Source: Euwallacea fornicatus
Taxonomy: Eukaryota; Arthropoda; Insecta; Coleoptera; Curculionidae
Reading direction: 5' to 3'
Length of the DNA stretch: 64,000 bases
Assembly (NCBI RefSeq): GCF_040115645.1
Contig: NW_027096109.1
Span: forward strand, 1 to 64,000
Part shown: positions 15,001 through 29,700 of the stretch, one piece after another
Position numbering within the stretch: the first letter of the stretch is position 1
How the letters are laid out: the number at the start of each line of letters is the position of its first letter
Position numbers and translations under genes: made by a program
The notes under the pieces: generated by a model
What the model saw: the letters and a program-made list of their open reading frames with translations, nothing else
Told to the model about the DNA's origin: nothing
The model's database searches: none

Positions 15001-18000
15001 CGGAATTGACGATTTTAAAACTTAGGATTGATCGAAATGAAGGGAAGAGCCCTAAATCGTGCGATTTACAGGATTTGGACAAAAATTGACTGTTCTAGGA
15101 CAGCCAAGTTGACGATTTGTCGTTTATGGCCCCATTAGGCTTATTTTGCTAAAAGGACACGATTTGAACAAAATTACTCGTAACATTGTTGAAATAACGT
15201 CACAGCATGGTTAACGGCCAATTTCCAATGAAACTCGCCGATTTCACGGAATTGGCGTTTTTGAAACTCAGGATTGATGGAAATAGCCCTAAATCGTGCG
15301 ATTTACAGGATTTGGACAAAAATTGACTGCTCTAGGACAGCCGATTTGGCAATTTGTCGTTTATGGCCCCATTAGGCTTATTTTGCTAAAAGGAGACGAT
15401 TTGAACAAAATTGCTCGTAACGTTGTTGCAATAACGTCAAAGCATGGTTAAAGGTCAATTTCCGACGGAACTCGCCGATTTCACGGAATTGACGATTTTA
15501 AAACTTAGGATTGATCGAAATGAAGGGAAGAGCCCTAAATCGTGCGATTTACAGGATTTGGACAAAAACTGACTGTTCTAGGACAGTGGAATTGACGATT
15601 TGTCGTTTATGGCCCCATTAGACTTATTTTGCTAAAAGGAGACGATTTGAACAAAATTGCTCGTAGCGTTGTTGAAAAAACCTCAAACATGTATAACAGT
15701 AAATTTCCGACGAAACTCGACGATTTCACGGAATTGACGATTTCGAAACCCAGGATTGATAGAAATAGCCCTAAATCGTGCGATTTACAGGATTTGGACA
15801 AAAACTGACTGTTCTAGGACAGCCGAATTGGCAATTTGTCGTTTATGGCCCCATTAGGCTTATTTTGCTAAAAGGACACGATTTGAAAAAAATATTTCGT
15901 AGCGTTGTTGAAATAATGTCAAAACATGGTTTTCGGTCAATTTTCGACGAAACTCGCCGATTTCACGAAATTGGCGATTTTGAAACTCAGGATTGATCGA
16001 AATGATGGAAATAGCCCTAAATCGTGCGATTTACAGGATTTGGACAAAAACTGACTGTTCTAGGACAGCCGAATTGGCAATTTGTCGTTTATGGCCCCAT
16101 TAGGCTTATTTTGCTAAAAGGAGACGATTTGAACAAAATTGCTCGTAACGTTGTTGAAATAACGTCAAAACATGGTTAACGGTCAATTTCCGACGAAACT
16201 CGCCGATTTCACGGAATTGACCATTTCTAAGCTCAGGATTGTTCGAAATGATGGAAATAGCCCTAAATCGTGCGATTTACAGGATTTGGACAAAAACGGA
16301 CTGTTCTAGGACAGCCGAATTGGCAATTTGTCGTTTATGGCCCCATTAGGCTTATTTTGCTAAAAGGAGACGATTTGAACAAAATTGCTCGTAACGTTGT
16401 TGCAATAACGTCAAAGCATGGTTAAAGGTCAATTTCCGACGGAACTCGCCGATTTCACGGAATTGACGATTTTGAAACTCAGGATTGCTCGAAATGATGG
16501 AAATAGCCCTAAATCGTGCGATTTACAGGATTTGGACAAAAACTGACTGTTCTAGGACAGCCGAATTGGAAATTTGTCGTTTATGGCCCCATTAGGCTTA
16601 TTTTGCTAAAAGCAGACGATTTGAACAAAATTGCTCGTAACGTTGCTGAAATAACGTCAAAACATGGTTAACGGTCAATTTCCGACGAAACTCGCCGATT
16701 TCACGGAATTGACGATTTTGAAACCCAGGATTGATAGAAATAGCCCTAAATCGTGCGATTTACAGGATTTGGACAAAACCTGACTGTTCTAAGACAGCCG
16801 AATTGGCAATTTGTCGTTTATGGCCCCATTAGGCTTATTTTGCTAAAAGGAGGCGATTTGAACAAAATTGCTCGTAGCGTTGTTGAAATAACGTCACAGC
16901 ATGGTTAACGGCCAATTTCCAATGAAACTCGCCGATTTCACGGAATTGACGATTTTAAAACTTAGGATTGATCGAAATGAAGGGAAGAGCCCTAAATCGT
17001 GCGATTTACAGGATTTGGACAAAAATTGACTGTTCTAGGACAGCCAAGTTGACGATTTGTCGTTTATGGCCCCATTAGGCTTATTTTGCTAAAAGGACAC
17101 GATTTGAACAAAATTACTCGTAACATTGTTGAAATAACGTCACAGCATGGTTAACGGCCAATTTCCAATGAAACTCGCCGATTTCACGGAATTGGCGTTT
17201 TTGAAACTCAGGATTGATGGAAATAGCCCTAAATCGTGCGATTTACAGGATTTGGACAAAAATTGACTGCTCTAGGACAGCCGATTTGGCAATTTGTCGT
17301 TTATGGCCCCATTAGGCTTATATTGCTAAAAGGAGACGATTTGAACAAAATTGCTCGTAACGTTGTTGCAATAACGTCAAAGCATGGTTAAAGGTCAATT
17401 TCCGACGGAACTCGCCGATTTCACGGAATTGACGATTTTGAAACCCAGGATTGATAGAAATAGCCCTAAATCGTGCGATTTACAGGATTTGGACAAAAAC
17501 TGACTGTTCTAGGACAGCCGAATTGGCAATTTGTCGTTTATGGCCCCATTAGGCTTATTTTGCTAAAAGGAGACGATTTGAACAGAATTGCTCGTAACGT
17601 TGTTGAAATAACGTCAAAACATGGTTAACGGTCAATTTCCGACGAAACTCGCCGATTTCACGGAATTGACCATTTCTAAGCTCAGGATTGATCGAAATGA
17701 TGGAAATAGCCCTAAATCGTGCGATTTACAGGATTTGGACAAAAACTGACTGTTCTAGGACAGCCGAATTGGCAATTTGTCGTTTATGGCCCCATTAGGC
17801 TTATTTTGCTAAAAGGAGACGATTTGAACAAAATTGCTCGTAACGTTGTTGCAATAACGTCAAAGCATGGTTAAAGGTCAATTTCCGACGGAACTCGCCG
17901 ATTTCACGGAATTGACGATTTTGAAACTCAGGAATGATCGAAATGATGGAAATAGCCCGAAATCGTCCGATTTACAGGATTTAAACAAAAACTGACTGTT

Positions 18001-20377
18001 CTAGGACAGTGGAATTGACGATTTGTCGTTTATGGCCCCATTAGGCTTATTTTGCTAAAAGGAGACGATTTGAACAAAATTGCTCGTAGCGTTGTTGAAA
18101 AAACCTCAAACATGTATAACTGTAAATTTCCGACGAAACTCGACGATTTCACGGAATTGACGATTTCGAAACCCAGGATTGATAGAAATAGCCCTAAATC
18201 GTGCGATTTACAGGATTTGGACAAAAACTGACTGTTCTAGGACAGCCGAATTGGCAATTTGTCGTTTATGGCCCCATTAGGCTTATTTTGCTAAAAGGAC
18301 ACGATTTGAAAAAAATATTTCGTAGCGTTGTTGAAATAATGTCAAAACATGGTTTTCGGTCAATTTTCGACGAAACTCGCCGATTTCACGAAATTGGCGA
18401 TTTTGAAACTCAGGATTGATCGAAATGATGGAAATAGCCCTAAATCGTGCGATTTACAGGATTTGGACAAAAACTGACTGTTCTAGCACAGCCGAATTGG
18501 CAATTTGTCGTTTATGGCCCCATTAGGCTTATTTTGCTAAAAGGAGACGATTTGAACAAAATTGCTCATAGAGTTGTTGAAATAACGTCAAAACATGGTT
18601 AACGGTCAATTTCCGACGAACCTCGCCGATTTCACGGAAGTGACGATTTTAAATCTTAGGATTGATCGAAATGATGGAAATAGCCCTAAATCGTGCGATT
18701 TACAGGATTTGGACAAAAACTGAATGTTCTAGCACAGCCGAATTGGCAATTTGTCGTTTATGGCCCCATTAGGCTTATGTTGCTAAAAGAAGACGATTTG
18801 AACAAAATTACTCGTAGCGTTGTTGAAATAACGTCAAAGCATGGTTAACCGTCAATTTCCGACGAAAGTCGCCGATTTCACGAAATTGGCGATTTTGAAA
18901 CTCAGGATTGATCGAAATTAAGGAAATAGCCCTAAATCGTGCGATTTACAGGATTTGGACAAAAATTGACTGTTCTAGGACAGCCGATTTGGCAATTTGT
19001 CGTTTATGGCCCCATTAGGCTTATATTGCTAAAAGGAGACGATTTGAACAAAATTACTCGTAGCGTTGTTGAAATAATGTCACAACATGGTTTTCGGTCA
19101 ATTTTCGACGAAACTCGCCGATTTCACGGAAGTGACGATTTTGAAACTCAGGATTGATCGAAATGATGGAAATAGCCCTAAATCGTGCGATTTACAGGAT
19201 TTGGACAAAAACTGACTGTTCTAGGACAGCCGAATTGGAAATTTGTCGTTTATGGCCCCATTAGGCTTATTTTGCTAAAAGCAGACGATTTGAACAAAAT
19301 TGCTCGTAACGTTGCTGAAATAACGTCAAAACATGGATAACTGTCAATTTCCGACGAAACTCGACGATTTCACGGAATTGACGATTTCGAAACCCAGGAT
19401 TGATAGAAATAGCCCTAAATCGTGCGATTTACACGATTTGGACAAAAACTGACTGTTCTAGGACAGCCGATTTGGCAATTTGTCGTTTATGGCCCCATTA
19501 GGCTTATTTTGCTAAAAGGAGACGATTTGAAAAAAATTATTCGTAGCGTTGTTGAAATAATGTCACAACATGGTTTTCGGTCAATTTTCGACGAAACTCG
19601 CCGATTTCACGGAAGTGACGATTTTGAAACTCAGGATTGATCGAAATGATGGAAATAGCCCTAAATCGTGCGATTTACAGGATTTGGACAAAAACTGACT
19701 GTTCTAGGACAGCCGAATTGGAAATTTGTCGTTTATGGCCCCATTAGGCTTATTTTGCTAAAAGCAGACGATTTGAACAAAATTGCTCGTAACGTTGCTG
19801 AAATAACGTCAAAACATGGTTAACGGTCAATTTCCGACGAAACTCGCCGATTTCACGGAATTGACGATTTTGAAACCCAGGATTGATAGAAATAGCCCTA
19901 AATCGTGCGATTTACAGGATTTGGACAAAACCTGACTGTTCTAAGACAGCCGAATTGGCAATTTGTCGTTTATGGCCCCATTAGGCTTATTTTGCTAAAA
20001 GCAGACGATTTGAACAAAATTGCTCGTAACGTTGCTGAAATAACGTCAAAACATGGTTAACGGTCAATTTCCGACGAAACTCGCCGATTTCACGGAATTG
20101 ACGATTTTGAAACCCAGGATTGATAGAAATAGCCCTAAATCGTGCGATTTACAGGATTTGGACAAAAACTGACTGTTCTAGGACAGCCGAATTGGCAATT
20201 TGTCGTTTATGGCCCCATTAGGCTTATTTTGCTAAAAGGAGACGATTTGAACAAAATTGCTCGTAACGTTGTTGAAATAACGTCAAAACATGGTTAACGG
20301 TCAATTTCCGACGAAACTCGCCGATTTCACGGAATTGACCATTTCTAAGCTCAGGATTGATCGAAATGATGGAAATA

Positions 20378-23300
20378 GCCCTAAATCGTGCGATTTACAG
20401 GATTTGGACAAAAACGGACTGTTCTAGGACAGCCGAATTGGCAATTTGTCGTTTATGGCCCCATTAGGCTTATTTTGCTAAAAGGAGACGATTTGAACAA
20501 AATTGCTCGTAACGTTGTTGCAATAACGTCAAAGCATGGTTAAAGGTCAATTTCCGACGGAACTCGCCGATTTCACGGAATTGACGATTTTGAAACTCAG
20601 GATTGCTCGAAATGATGGAAATAGCCCTAAATCGTGCGATTTACAGGATTTGGACAAAAACTGACTGTTCTAGGACAGCCGAATTGGAAATTTGTCGTTT
20701 ATGGCCCCATTAGGCTTATTTTGCTAAAAGCAGACGATTTGAACAAAATTGCTCGTAACGTTGCTGAAATAACGTCAAAACATGGTTAACGGTCAATTTC
20801 CGACGAAACTCGCCGATTTCACGGAATTGACGATTTTGAAACCCAGGATTGATAGAAATAGCCCTAAATCGTGCGATTTACAGGATTTGGACAAAACCTG
20901 ACTGTTCTAAGACAGCCGAATTGGCAATTTGTCGTTTATGGCCCCATTAGGCTTATTTTGCTAAAAGGAGGCGATTTGAACAAAATTGCTCGTAGCGTTG
21001 TTGAAATAACCTCAAAACATGGTTAACGGTCAATTTCCGACGAAACTCGCCGATTTCACGGAATTGACGATTTTAAAACTTAGGATTGATCGAAATGAAG
21101 GGAAGAGCCCTAAATCGTGCGATTTACAGGATTTGGACAAAAATTGACTGTTCTAGGACAGCCAAGTTGACGATTTGTCGTTAATGGCCCCATTAGGCTT
21201 ATTTTGCTAAAAGGACACGATTTGAACAAAATTACTCGTAACATTGTTGAAATAACGTCACAGCATGGTTAACGGCCAATTTCCAATGAAACTCGCCGAT
21301 TTCACGGAATTGGCGTTTTTGAAACTCAGGATTGATGGAAATAGCCCTAAATCGTGCGATTTACAGGATTTGGACAAAAATTGACTGCTCTAGGACAGCC
21401 GATTTGGCAATTTGTCGTTTATGGCCCCATTAGGCTTATATTGCTAAAAGGAGACGATTTGAACAAAATTGCTCGTAACGTTGTTGCAATAACGTCAAAG
21501 CATGGTTAAAGGTCAATTTCCGACGGAACTCGCCGATTTCACGGAATTGACGATTTTGAAACCCAGGATTGATAGAAATAGCCCTAAATCGTGCGATTTA
21601 CAGGATTTGGACAAAAACTGACTGTTCTAGGACAGCCGAATTGGCAATTTGTCGTTTATGGCCCCATTAGGCTTATTTTGCTAAAAGGAGACGATTTGAA
21701 CAGAATTGCTCGTAACGTTGTTGAAATAACGTCAAAACATGGTTAACGGTCAATTTCCGACGAAACTCGCCGATTTCACGGAATTGACCATTTCTAAGCT
21801 CAGGATTGATCGAAATGATGGAAATAGCCCTAAATCGTGCGATTTACAGGATTTGGACAAAAACTGACTGTTCTAGGACAGCCGAATTGGCAATTTGTCG
21901 TTTATGGCCCCATTAGGCTTATTTTGCTAAAAGGAGACGATTTGAACAAAATTGCTCGTAACGTTGTTGCAATAACGTCAAAGCATGGTTAAAGGTCAAT
22001 TTCCGACGGAACTCGCCGATTTCACGGAATTGACGATTTTGAAACTCAGGAATGATCGAAATGATGGAAATAGCCCGAAATCGTCCGATTTACAGGATTT
22101 AAACAAAAACTGACTGTTCTAGGACAGTGGAATTGACGATTTGTCGTTTATGGCCCCATTAGGCTTATTTTGCTAAAAGGAGACGATTTGAACAAAATTG
22201 CTCGTAGCGTTGTTGAAAAAACCTCAAACATGTATAACTGTAAATTTCCGACGAAACTCGACGATTTCACGGAATTGACGATTTCGAAACCCAGGATTGA
22301 TAGAAATAGCCCTAAATCGTGCGATTTACAGGATTTGGACAAAAACTGACTGTTCTAGGACAGCCGAATTGGCAATTTGTCGTTTATGGCCCCATTAGGC
22401 TTATTTTGCTAAAAGGAGACGATTTGAACAAAATTGCTCGTAACGTTGTTGCAATAACGTCAAAGCATGGTTAAAGGTCAATTTCCGACGGAACTCGCCG
22501 ATTTCACGGAATTGACGATTTTGAAACTCAGGATTGCTCGAAATGATGGAAATAGCCCTAAATCGTGCGATTTACAGGATTTGGACAAAAACTGACTGTT
22601 CTAGGACAGCCGAATTGGAAATTTGTCGTTTATGGCCCCATTAGGCTTATTTTGCTAAAAGCAGACGATTTGAACAAAATTGCTCGTAACGTTGCTGAAA
22701 TAACGTCAAAACATGGTTAACGGTCAATTTCCGACGAAACTCGCCGATTTCACGGAATTGACGATTTTGAAACCCAGGATTGATAGAAATAGCCCTAAAT
22801 CGTGCGATTTACAGGATTTGGACAAAACCTGACTGTTCTAAGACAGCCGAATTGGCAATTTGTCGTTTATGGCCCCATTAGGCTTATTTTGCTAAAAGGA
22901 GGCGATTTGAACAAAATTGCTCGTAGCGTTGTTGAAATAACCTCAAAACATGGTTAACGGTCAATTTCCGACGAAACTCGCCGATTTCACGGAATTGACG
23001 ATTTTAAAACTTAGGATTGATCGAAATGAAGGGAAGAGCCCTAAATCGTGCGATTTACAGGATTTGGACAAAAATTGACTGTTCTAGGACAGCCAAGTTG
23101 ACGATTTGTCGTTTATGGCCCCATTAGGCTTATTTTGCTAAAAGGACACGATTTGAACAAAATTACTCGTAACATTGTTGAAATAACGTCACAGCATGGT
23201 TAACGGCCAATTTCCAATGAAACTCGCCGATTTCACGGAATTGGCGTTTTTGAAACTCAGGATTGATGGAAATAGCCCTAAATCGTGCGATTTACAGGAT

Positions 23301-24346
23301 TTGGACAAAAATTGACTGCTCTAGGACAGCCGATTTGGCAATTTGTCGTTTATGGCCCCATTAGGCTTATATTGCTAAAAGGAGACGATTTGAACAAAAT
23401 TGCTCGTAACGTTGTTGCAATAACGTCAAAGCATGGTTAAAGGTCAATTTCCGACGGAACTCGCCGATTTCACGGAATTGACGATTTTGAAACCCAGGAT
23501 TGATAGAAATAGCCCTAAATCGTGCGATTTACAGGATTTGGACAAAAACTGACTGTTCTAGGACAGCCGAATTGGCAATTTGTCGTTTATGGCCCCATTA
23601 GGCTTATTTTGCTAAAAGGAGACGATTTGAACAGAATTGCTCGTAACGTTGTTGAAATAACGTCAAAACATGGTTAACGGTCAATTTCCGACGAAACTCG
23701 CCGATTTCACGGAATTGACCATTTCTAAGCTCAGGATTGATCGAAATGATGGAAATAGCCCTAAATCGTGCGATTTACAGGATTTGGACAAAAACTGACT
23801 GTTCTAGGACAGCCGAATTGGCAATTTGTCGTTTATGGCCCCATTAGGCTTATTTTGCTAAAAGGAGACGATTTGAACAAAATTGCTCGTAACGTTGTTG
23901 CAATAACGTCAAAGCATGGTTAAAGGTCAATTTCCGACGGAACTCGCCGATTTCACGGAATTGACGATTTTGAAACTCAGGAATGATCGAAATGATGGAA
24001 ATAGCCCGAAATCGTCCGATTTACAGGATTTAAACAAAAACTGACTGTTCTAGGACAGTGGAATTGACGATTTGTCGTTTATGGCCCCATTAGGCTTATT
24101 TTGCTAAAAGGAGACGATTTGAACAAAATTGCTCGTAGCGTTGTTGAAAAAACCTCAAACATGTATAACTGTAAATTTCCGACGAAACTCGACGATTTCA
24201 CGGAATTGACGATTTCGAAACCCAGGATTGATAGAAATAGCCCTAAATCGTGCGATTTACAGGATTTGGACAAAAACTGACTGTTCTAGGACAGCCGAAT
24301 TGGCAATTTGTCGTTTATGGCCCCATTAGGCTTATTTTGCTAAAAG
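20378..24346. repeat. Tandem higher-order repeat duplication, 1931-bp unit
   Basis: Positions 20378-22415 match 22309-24346 at an exact offset of 1931 bp, equal to eight monomers of mixed length. The same monomer variants appear in the same order in both copies, including the CCAAGTTGACG, GGCGTTTTTG, AACAGAATTGCTCG and ATGTATAACTG types. By eye I found only two mismatches, near 20418 and 21183. A shorter ordered run of the same types also occurs around 1510-2700 and 17040-18230, so this is a recurrent higher-order unit recently duplicated here. Confidence 0.8.
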
Positions 24347-25719
24347 GACACGATTTGAAAAAAATATTTCGTAGCGTTGTTGAAATAATGTCAAAACATG
24401 GTTTTCGGTCAATTTTCGACGAAACTCGCCGATTTCACGAAATTGGCGATTTTGAAACTCAGGATTGATCGAAATGATGGAAATAGCCCTAAATCGTGCG
24501 ATTTACAGGATTTGGACAAAAACTGACTGTTCTAGCACAGCCGAATTGGCAATTTGTCGTTTATGGCCCCATTAGGCTTATTTTGCTAAAAGGAGACGAT
24601 TTGAACAAAATTGCTCATAGAGTTGTTGAAATAACGTCAAAACATGGTTAACGGTCAATTTCCGACGAACCTCGCCGATTTCACGGAAGTGACGATTTTA
24701 AATCTTAGGATTGATCGAAATGATGGAAATAGCCCTAAATCGTGCGATTTACAGGATTTGGACAAAAACTGAATGTTCTAGCACAGCCGAATTGGCAATT
24801 TGTCGTTTATGGCCCCATTAGGCTTATATTGCTAAAAGGAGACGATTTGAACAAAATTACTCGTAGCGTTGTTGAAAAAACCTCAAAACATGGATAACTG
24901 TCAATTTCCGACGAAACTCGACGATTTCACGGAATTGACGAATTCGAAACCCAGGATTGATAGAAATAGCCCTAAATCGTGTGATTTACACGATTTGGAC
25001 AAAAACTGACTGTTCTAGGACAGCCGAATTGGAAATTTGTCGTTTATGGCCCCATTAGGCTTATTTTGCTAAAAGGAGACGATTTGAAAAAAATTATTCG
25101 TAGCGTTGTTGAAATAATGTCACAACATGGTTTTCGGTCAATTTTCGACGAAACTCGCCGATTTCACGGAAGTGACGATTTTGAAACTCAGGATTGATCG
25201 AAATGATGGAAATAGCCCTAAATTGTGCGATTTACAGGATTTGGACAAAAACTGACTGTTCTAGTACAGCCGAATTGGCAATTTGTCGTTTATGGCCCCA
25301 TTAGGCTTATTTTGCTAAAAGGAGACGATTTGAACAAAATTGCTCGTAACGTTGTTGCAATAACGTCAAAGCATGGTTAAAGGTCAATTTCCGACGGAAC
25401 TCGCCGATTTCACGGAATTGACGATTTTGAAACTCAGGATTGTTCGAAATGATGGAAATAGCCCTAAATCGTGCGATTTACAGGATTTGGACAAAAACTG
25501 ACTGTTCTAGGACAGCCGAATTGGCAATTTGTCGTTTATGGCCCCATTAGGCTTATATTGCTAAAAGGAGACGATTTGAACAAAATTGCTCGTAACGTTG
25601 TTGCAATAACGTCAAAGCATGGTTAAAGGTCAATTTCCGACGGAACTCGCCGATTTCACGGAATTGACGATTTTGAAACCCAGGATTGATAGAAATAGCC
25701 CTAAATCGTGCGATTTACA

Positions 25720-26700
25720 GGATTTGGACAAAAACTGACTGTTCTAGGACAGCCGAATTGGCAATTTGTCGTTTATGGCCCCATTAGGCTTATTTTGCTA
25801 AAAGGAGACGATTTGAACAAAATTGCTCGTAACGTTGTTGAAATAACGTCAAAACATGGTTAACGGTCAATTTCCGACGAAACTCGCCGATTTCACGGAA
25901 TTGACCATTTCTAAGCTCAGGATTGATCGAAATGATGGAAATAGCCCTAAATCGTGCGATTTACAGGATTTGGACAAAAACGGACTGTTCTAGGACAGCC
26001 GAATTGGCAATTTGTCGTTTATGGCCCCATTAGGCTTATTTTGCTAAAAGGAGACGATTTGAACAAAATTGCTCGTAACGTTGTTGCAATAACGTCAAAG
26101 CATGGTTAAAGGTCAATTTCCGACGGAACTCGCCGATTTCACGGAATTGACGATTTTGAAACTCAGGATTGCTCGAAATGATGGAAATAGCCCTAAATCG
26201 TGCGATTTACAGGATTTGGACAAAAACTGACTGTTCTAGGACAGCCGAATTGGCAATTTGTCGTTTATGGCCCCATTAGGCTTATTTTGCTAAAAGGAGA
26301 CGATTTGAACAAAATTGCTCGTAACGTTGTTGAAATAACGTCAAAACATGGTTAACGGTCAATTTCCGACGAAACTCGCCGATTTCACGGAATTGACCAT
26401 TTCTAAGCTCAGGATTGATCGAAATGATGGAAATAGCCCTAAATCGTGCGATTTACAGGATTTGGACAAAAACGGACTGTTCTAGGACAGCCGAATTGGC
26501 AATTTGTCGTTTATGGCCCCATTAGGCTTATTTTGCTAAAAGGAGACGATTTGAACAAAATTGCTCGTAACGTTGTTGCAATAACGTCAAAGCATGGTTA
26601 AAGGTCAATTTCCGACGGAACTCGCCGATTTCACGGAATTGACGATTTTGAAACTCAGGATTGCTCGAAATGATGGAAATAGCCCTAAATCGTGCGATTT
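25720..26700. repeat. Tandem dimer duplication, 492-bp unit
   Basis: Two adjacent monomers with matching variants (CTAAGCTCAGG followed by AAAAACGGACTG and then CAGGATTGCTCG) appear near 25912-26170 and again near 26404-26660, an offset of 492 bp, or two 246-bp monomers. The same pair is seen once near 20345-20610. This is a small-scale unequal exchange inside the array. Confidence 0.65.
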
Positions 26701-29700
26701 ACAGGATTTGGACAAAAACTGACTGTTCTAGGACAGCCGAATTGGAAATTTGTCGTTTATGGCCCCATTAGGCTTATTTTGCTAAAAGCAGACGATTTGA
26801 ACAAAATTGCTCGTAACGTTGCTGAAATAACGTCAAAACATGGTTAACGGTCAATTTCCGACGAAACTCGCCGATTTCACGGAATTGACGATTTTGAAAC
26901 CCAGGATTGATAGAAATAGCCCTAAATCGTGCGATTTACAGGATTTGGACAAAAACTGACTGTTCTAGGACAGCCGAATTGGCAATTTGTCGTTTATGGC
27001 CCCATTAGGCTTATTTTGCTAAAAGGAGACGATTTGAACAGAATTGCTCGTAACGTTGTTGAAATAACGTCAAAACATGGTTAACGGTCAATTTCCGACG
27101 AAACTCGCCGATTTCACGGAATTGACGATTTTGAAACTCAGGATTGCTCGAAATGATGGAAATAGCCCTAAATCGTGCGATTTACAGGATTTGGACAAAA
27201 ACTGACTGTTCTAGGACAGCCAAGTTGACGATTTGTCGTTTATGGCCCCATTAGGCTTATTTTGCTAAAAGGACACGATTTGAACAAAATTACTCGTAAC
27301 ATTGTTGAAATAACGTCACAGCATGGTTAACGGCCAATTTCCAATGAAACTCGCCGATTTCACGGAATTGGCGTTTTTGAAACTCAGGATTGATGGAAAT
27401 AGCCCTAAATCGTGCGATTTACAGGATTTGGACAAAAATTGACTGCTCTAGGACAGCCGATTTGGCAATTTGTCGTTTATGGCCCCATTAGGCTTATTTT
27501 GCTAAAAGGAGACGATTTGAACAAAATTGCTCGTAACGTTGTTGCAATAACGTCAAAGCATGGTTAAAGGTCAATTTCCGACGGAACTCGCCGATTTCAC
27601 GGAATTGACGATTTTAAAACTTAGGATTGATCGAAATGAAGGGAAGAGCCCTAAATCGTGCGATTTACAGGATTTGGACAAAAACTGACTGTTCTAGGAC
27701 AGCCGAATTGGCAATTTGTCGTTTATGGCCCCATTAGGCTTATTTTGCTAAAAGGACACGATTTGAAAAAAATATTTCGTAGCGTTGTTGAAATAATGTC
27801 AAAACATGGTTTTCGGTCAATTTTCGACGAAACTCGCCGATTTCACGAAATTGGCGATTTTGAAACTCAGGATTGATCGAAATGATGGAAATAGCCCTAA
27901 ATCGTGCGATTTACAGGATTTGAACAAAAACTGACTGTTCTAGCACAGCCGAATTGGCAATTTGTCGTTTATGGCCCCATTAGGCTTATTTTGCTAAAAG
28001 GAGACGATTTGAACAAAATTGCTCATAGAGTTGTTGAAATAACGTCAAAACATGGTTAACGGTCAATTTCCGACGAACCTCGCCGATTTCACGGAAGTGA
28101 CGATTTTAAATCTTAGGATTGATCGAAATGATGGAAATAGCCCTAAATCGTGCGATTTACAGGATTTGGACAAAAACTGAATGTTCTAGCACAGCCGAAT
28201 TGGCAATTTGTCGTTTATGGCCCCATTAGGCTTATGTTGCTAAAAGAAGACGATTTGAACAAAATTACTCGTAGCGTTGTTGAAATAACGTCAAAGCATG
28301 GTTAACCGTCAATTTCCGACGAAAGTCGCCGATTTCACGAAATTGGCGATTTTGAAACTCAGGATTGATCGAAATTAAGGAAATAGCCCTAAATCGTGCG
28401 ATTCACAGGATTTGGACAAAAATTGACTGTTCTAGGACAGCCGATTTGGCAATTTGTCGTTTATGGCCCCATTAGGCTTATATTGCTAAAAGGAGACGAT
28501 TTGAACAAAATTACTCGTAGCGTTGTTGAAAAAACCTCAAAACATGGATAACTGTCAATTTCCGACGAAACTCGACGATTTCACGGAATTGACGATTTCG
28601 AAACCCAGGATTGATAGAAATAGCCCTAAATCGTGCGATTTACACGATTTGGACAAAAACTGACTGTTCTAGGACAGCCGATTTGGCAATTTGTCGTTTA
28701 TGGCCCCATTAGGCTTATTTTGCTAAAAGGAGACGATTTGAAAAAAATTATTCGTAGCGTTGTTGAAATAATGTCACAACATGGTTTTCGGTCAATTTTC
28801 GACGAAACTCGCCGATTTCACGGAAGTGACGATTTTGAAACTCAGGATTGATCGAAATGATGGAAATAGCCCTAAATCGTGCGATTTACAGGATTTGGAC
28901 AAAAACTGACTGTTCTAGGACAGCCGAATTGGAAATTTGTCGTTTATGGCCCCATTAGGCTTATATTGCTAAAAGGAGACGATTTGAACAAAATTACTCG
29001 TAGCGTTGTTGAAATAATGTCAAAACATGGTTTTCGGTCAATTTTCGACGAAACTCGCCGATTTCACGAAATTGGCGATTTTGAAACTCAGGATTGATCG
29101 AAATTAAGGAAATAGCCCTAAATCGTGCGATTTACAGGATTTGGACAAAAATTGACTGTTCTAGGACAGCCCATTTGGCAATTTGTCGTTTATGGCCCCA
29201 TTAGGCTTATATTGCTAAAAGGAGACGATTTGAACAAAATTACTCGTAGCGTTGTTGAAAAAACCTCAAAACATGGATAACTGTCAATTTCCGACGAAAC
29301 TCGACGATTTCACGGAATTGACGAATTCGAAACCCAGGATTGATAGAAATAGCCCTAAATCGTGCGATTTACACGATTTGGACAAAAACTGACTGTTCTA
29401 GGACAGCCGAATTGGAAATTTGTCGTTTATGGCCCCATTAGGCTTATTTTGCTAAAAGGAGACGATTTGAAAAAAATTATTCGTAGCGTTGTTGAAATAA
29501 TGTCACAACATGGTTTTCGGTCAATTTTCGACGAAACTCGCCGATTTCACGGAAGTGACGATTTTGAAACTCAGGATTGATCGAAATGATGGAAATAGCC
29601 CTAAATTGTGCGATTTACAGGATTTGGACAAAAACTGACTGTTCTAGGACAGCCGAATTGGCAATTTGTCGTTTATGGCCCCATTAGGCTTATTTTGCTA

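Noticed and set aside
2502..29580. Repeated 60-98 codon open frames on both strands within the satellite (72-residue + frames, 64-residue - frames).
   Set aside because: They are the monomer read in frame wherever a variant lacks a stop; each spans about one repeat unit, with no start context or domain. Their similarity is repeat identity, not protein conservation.
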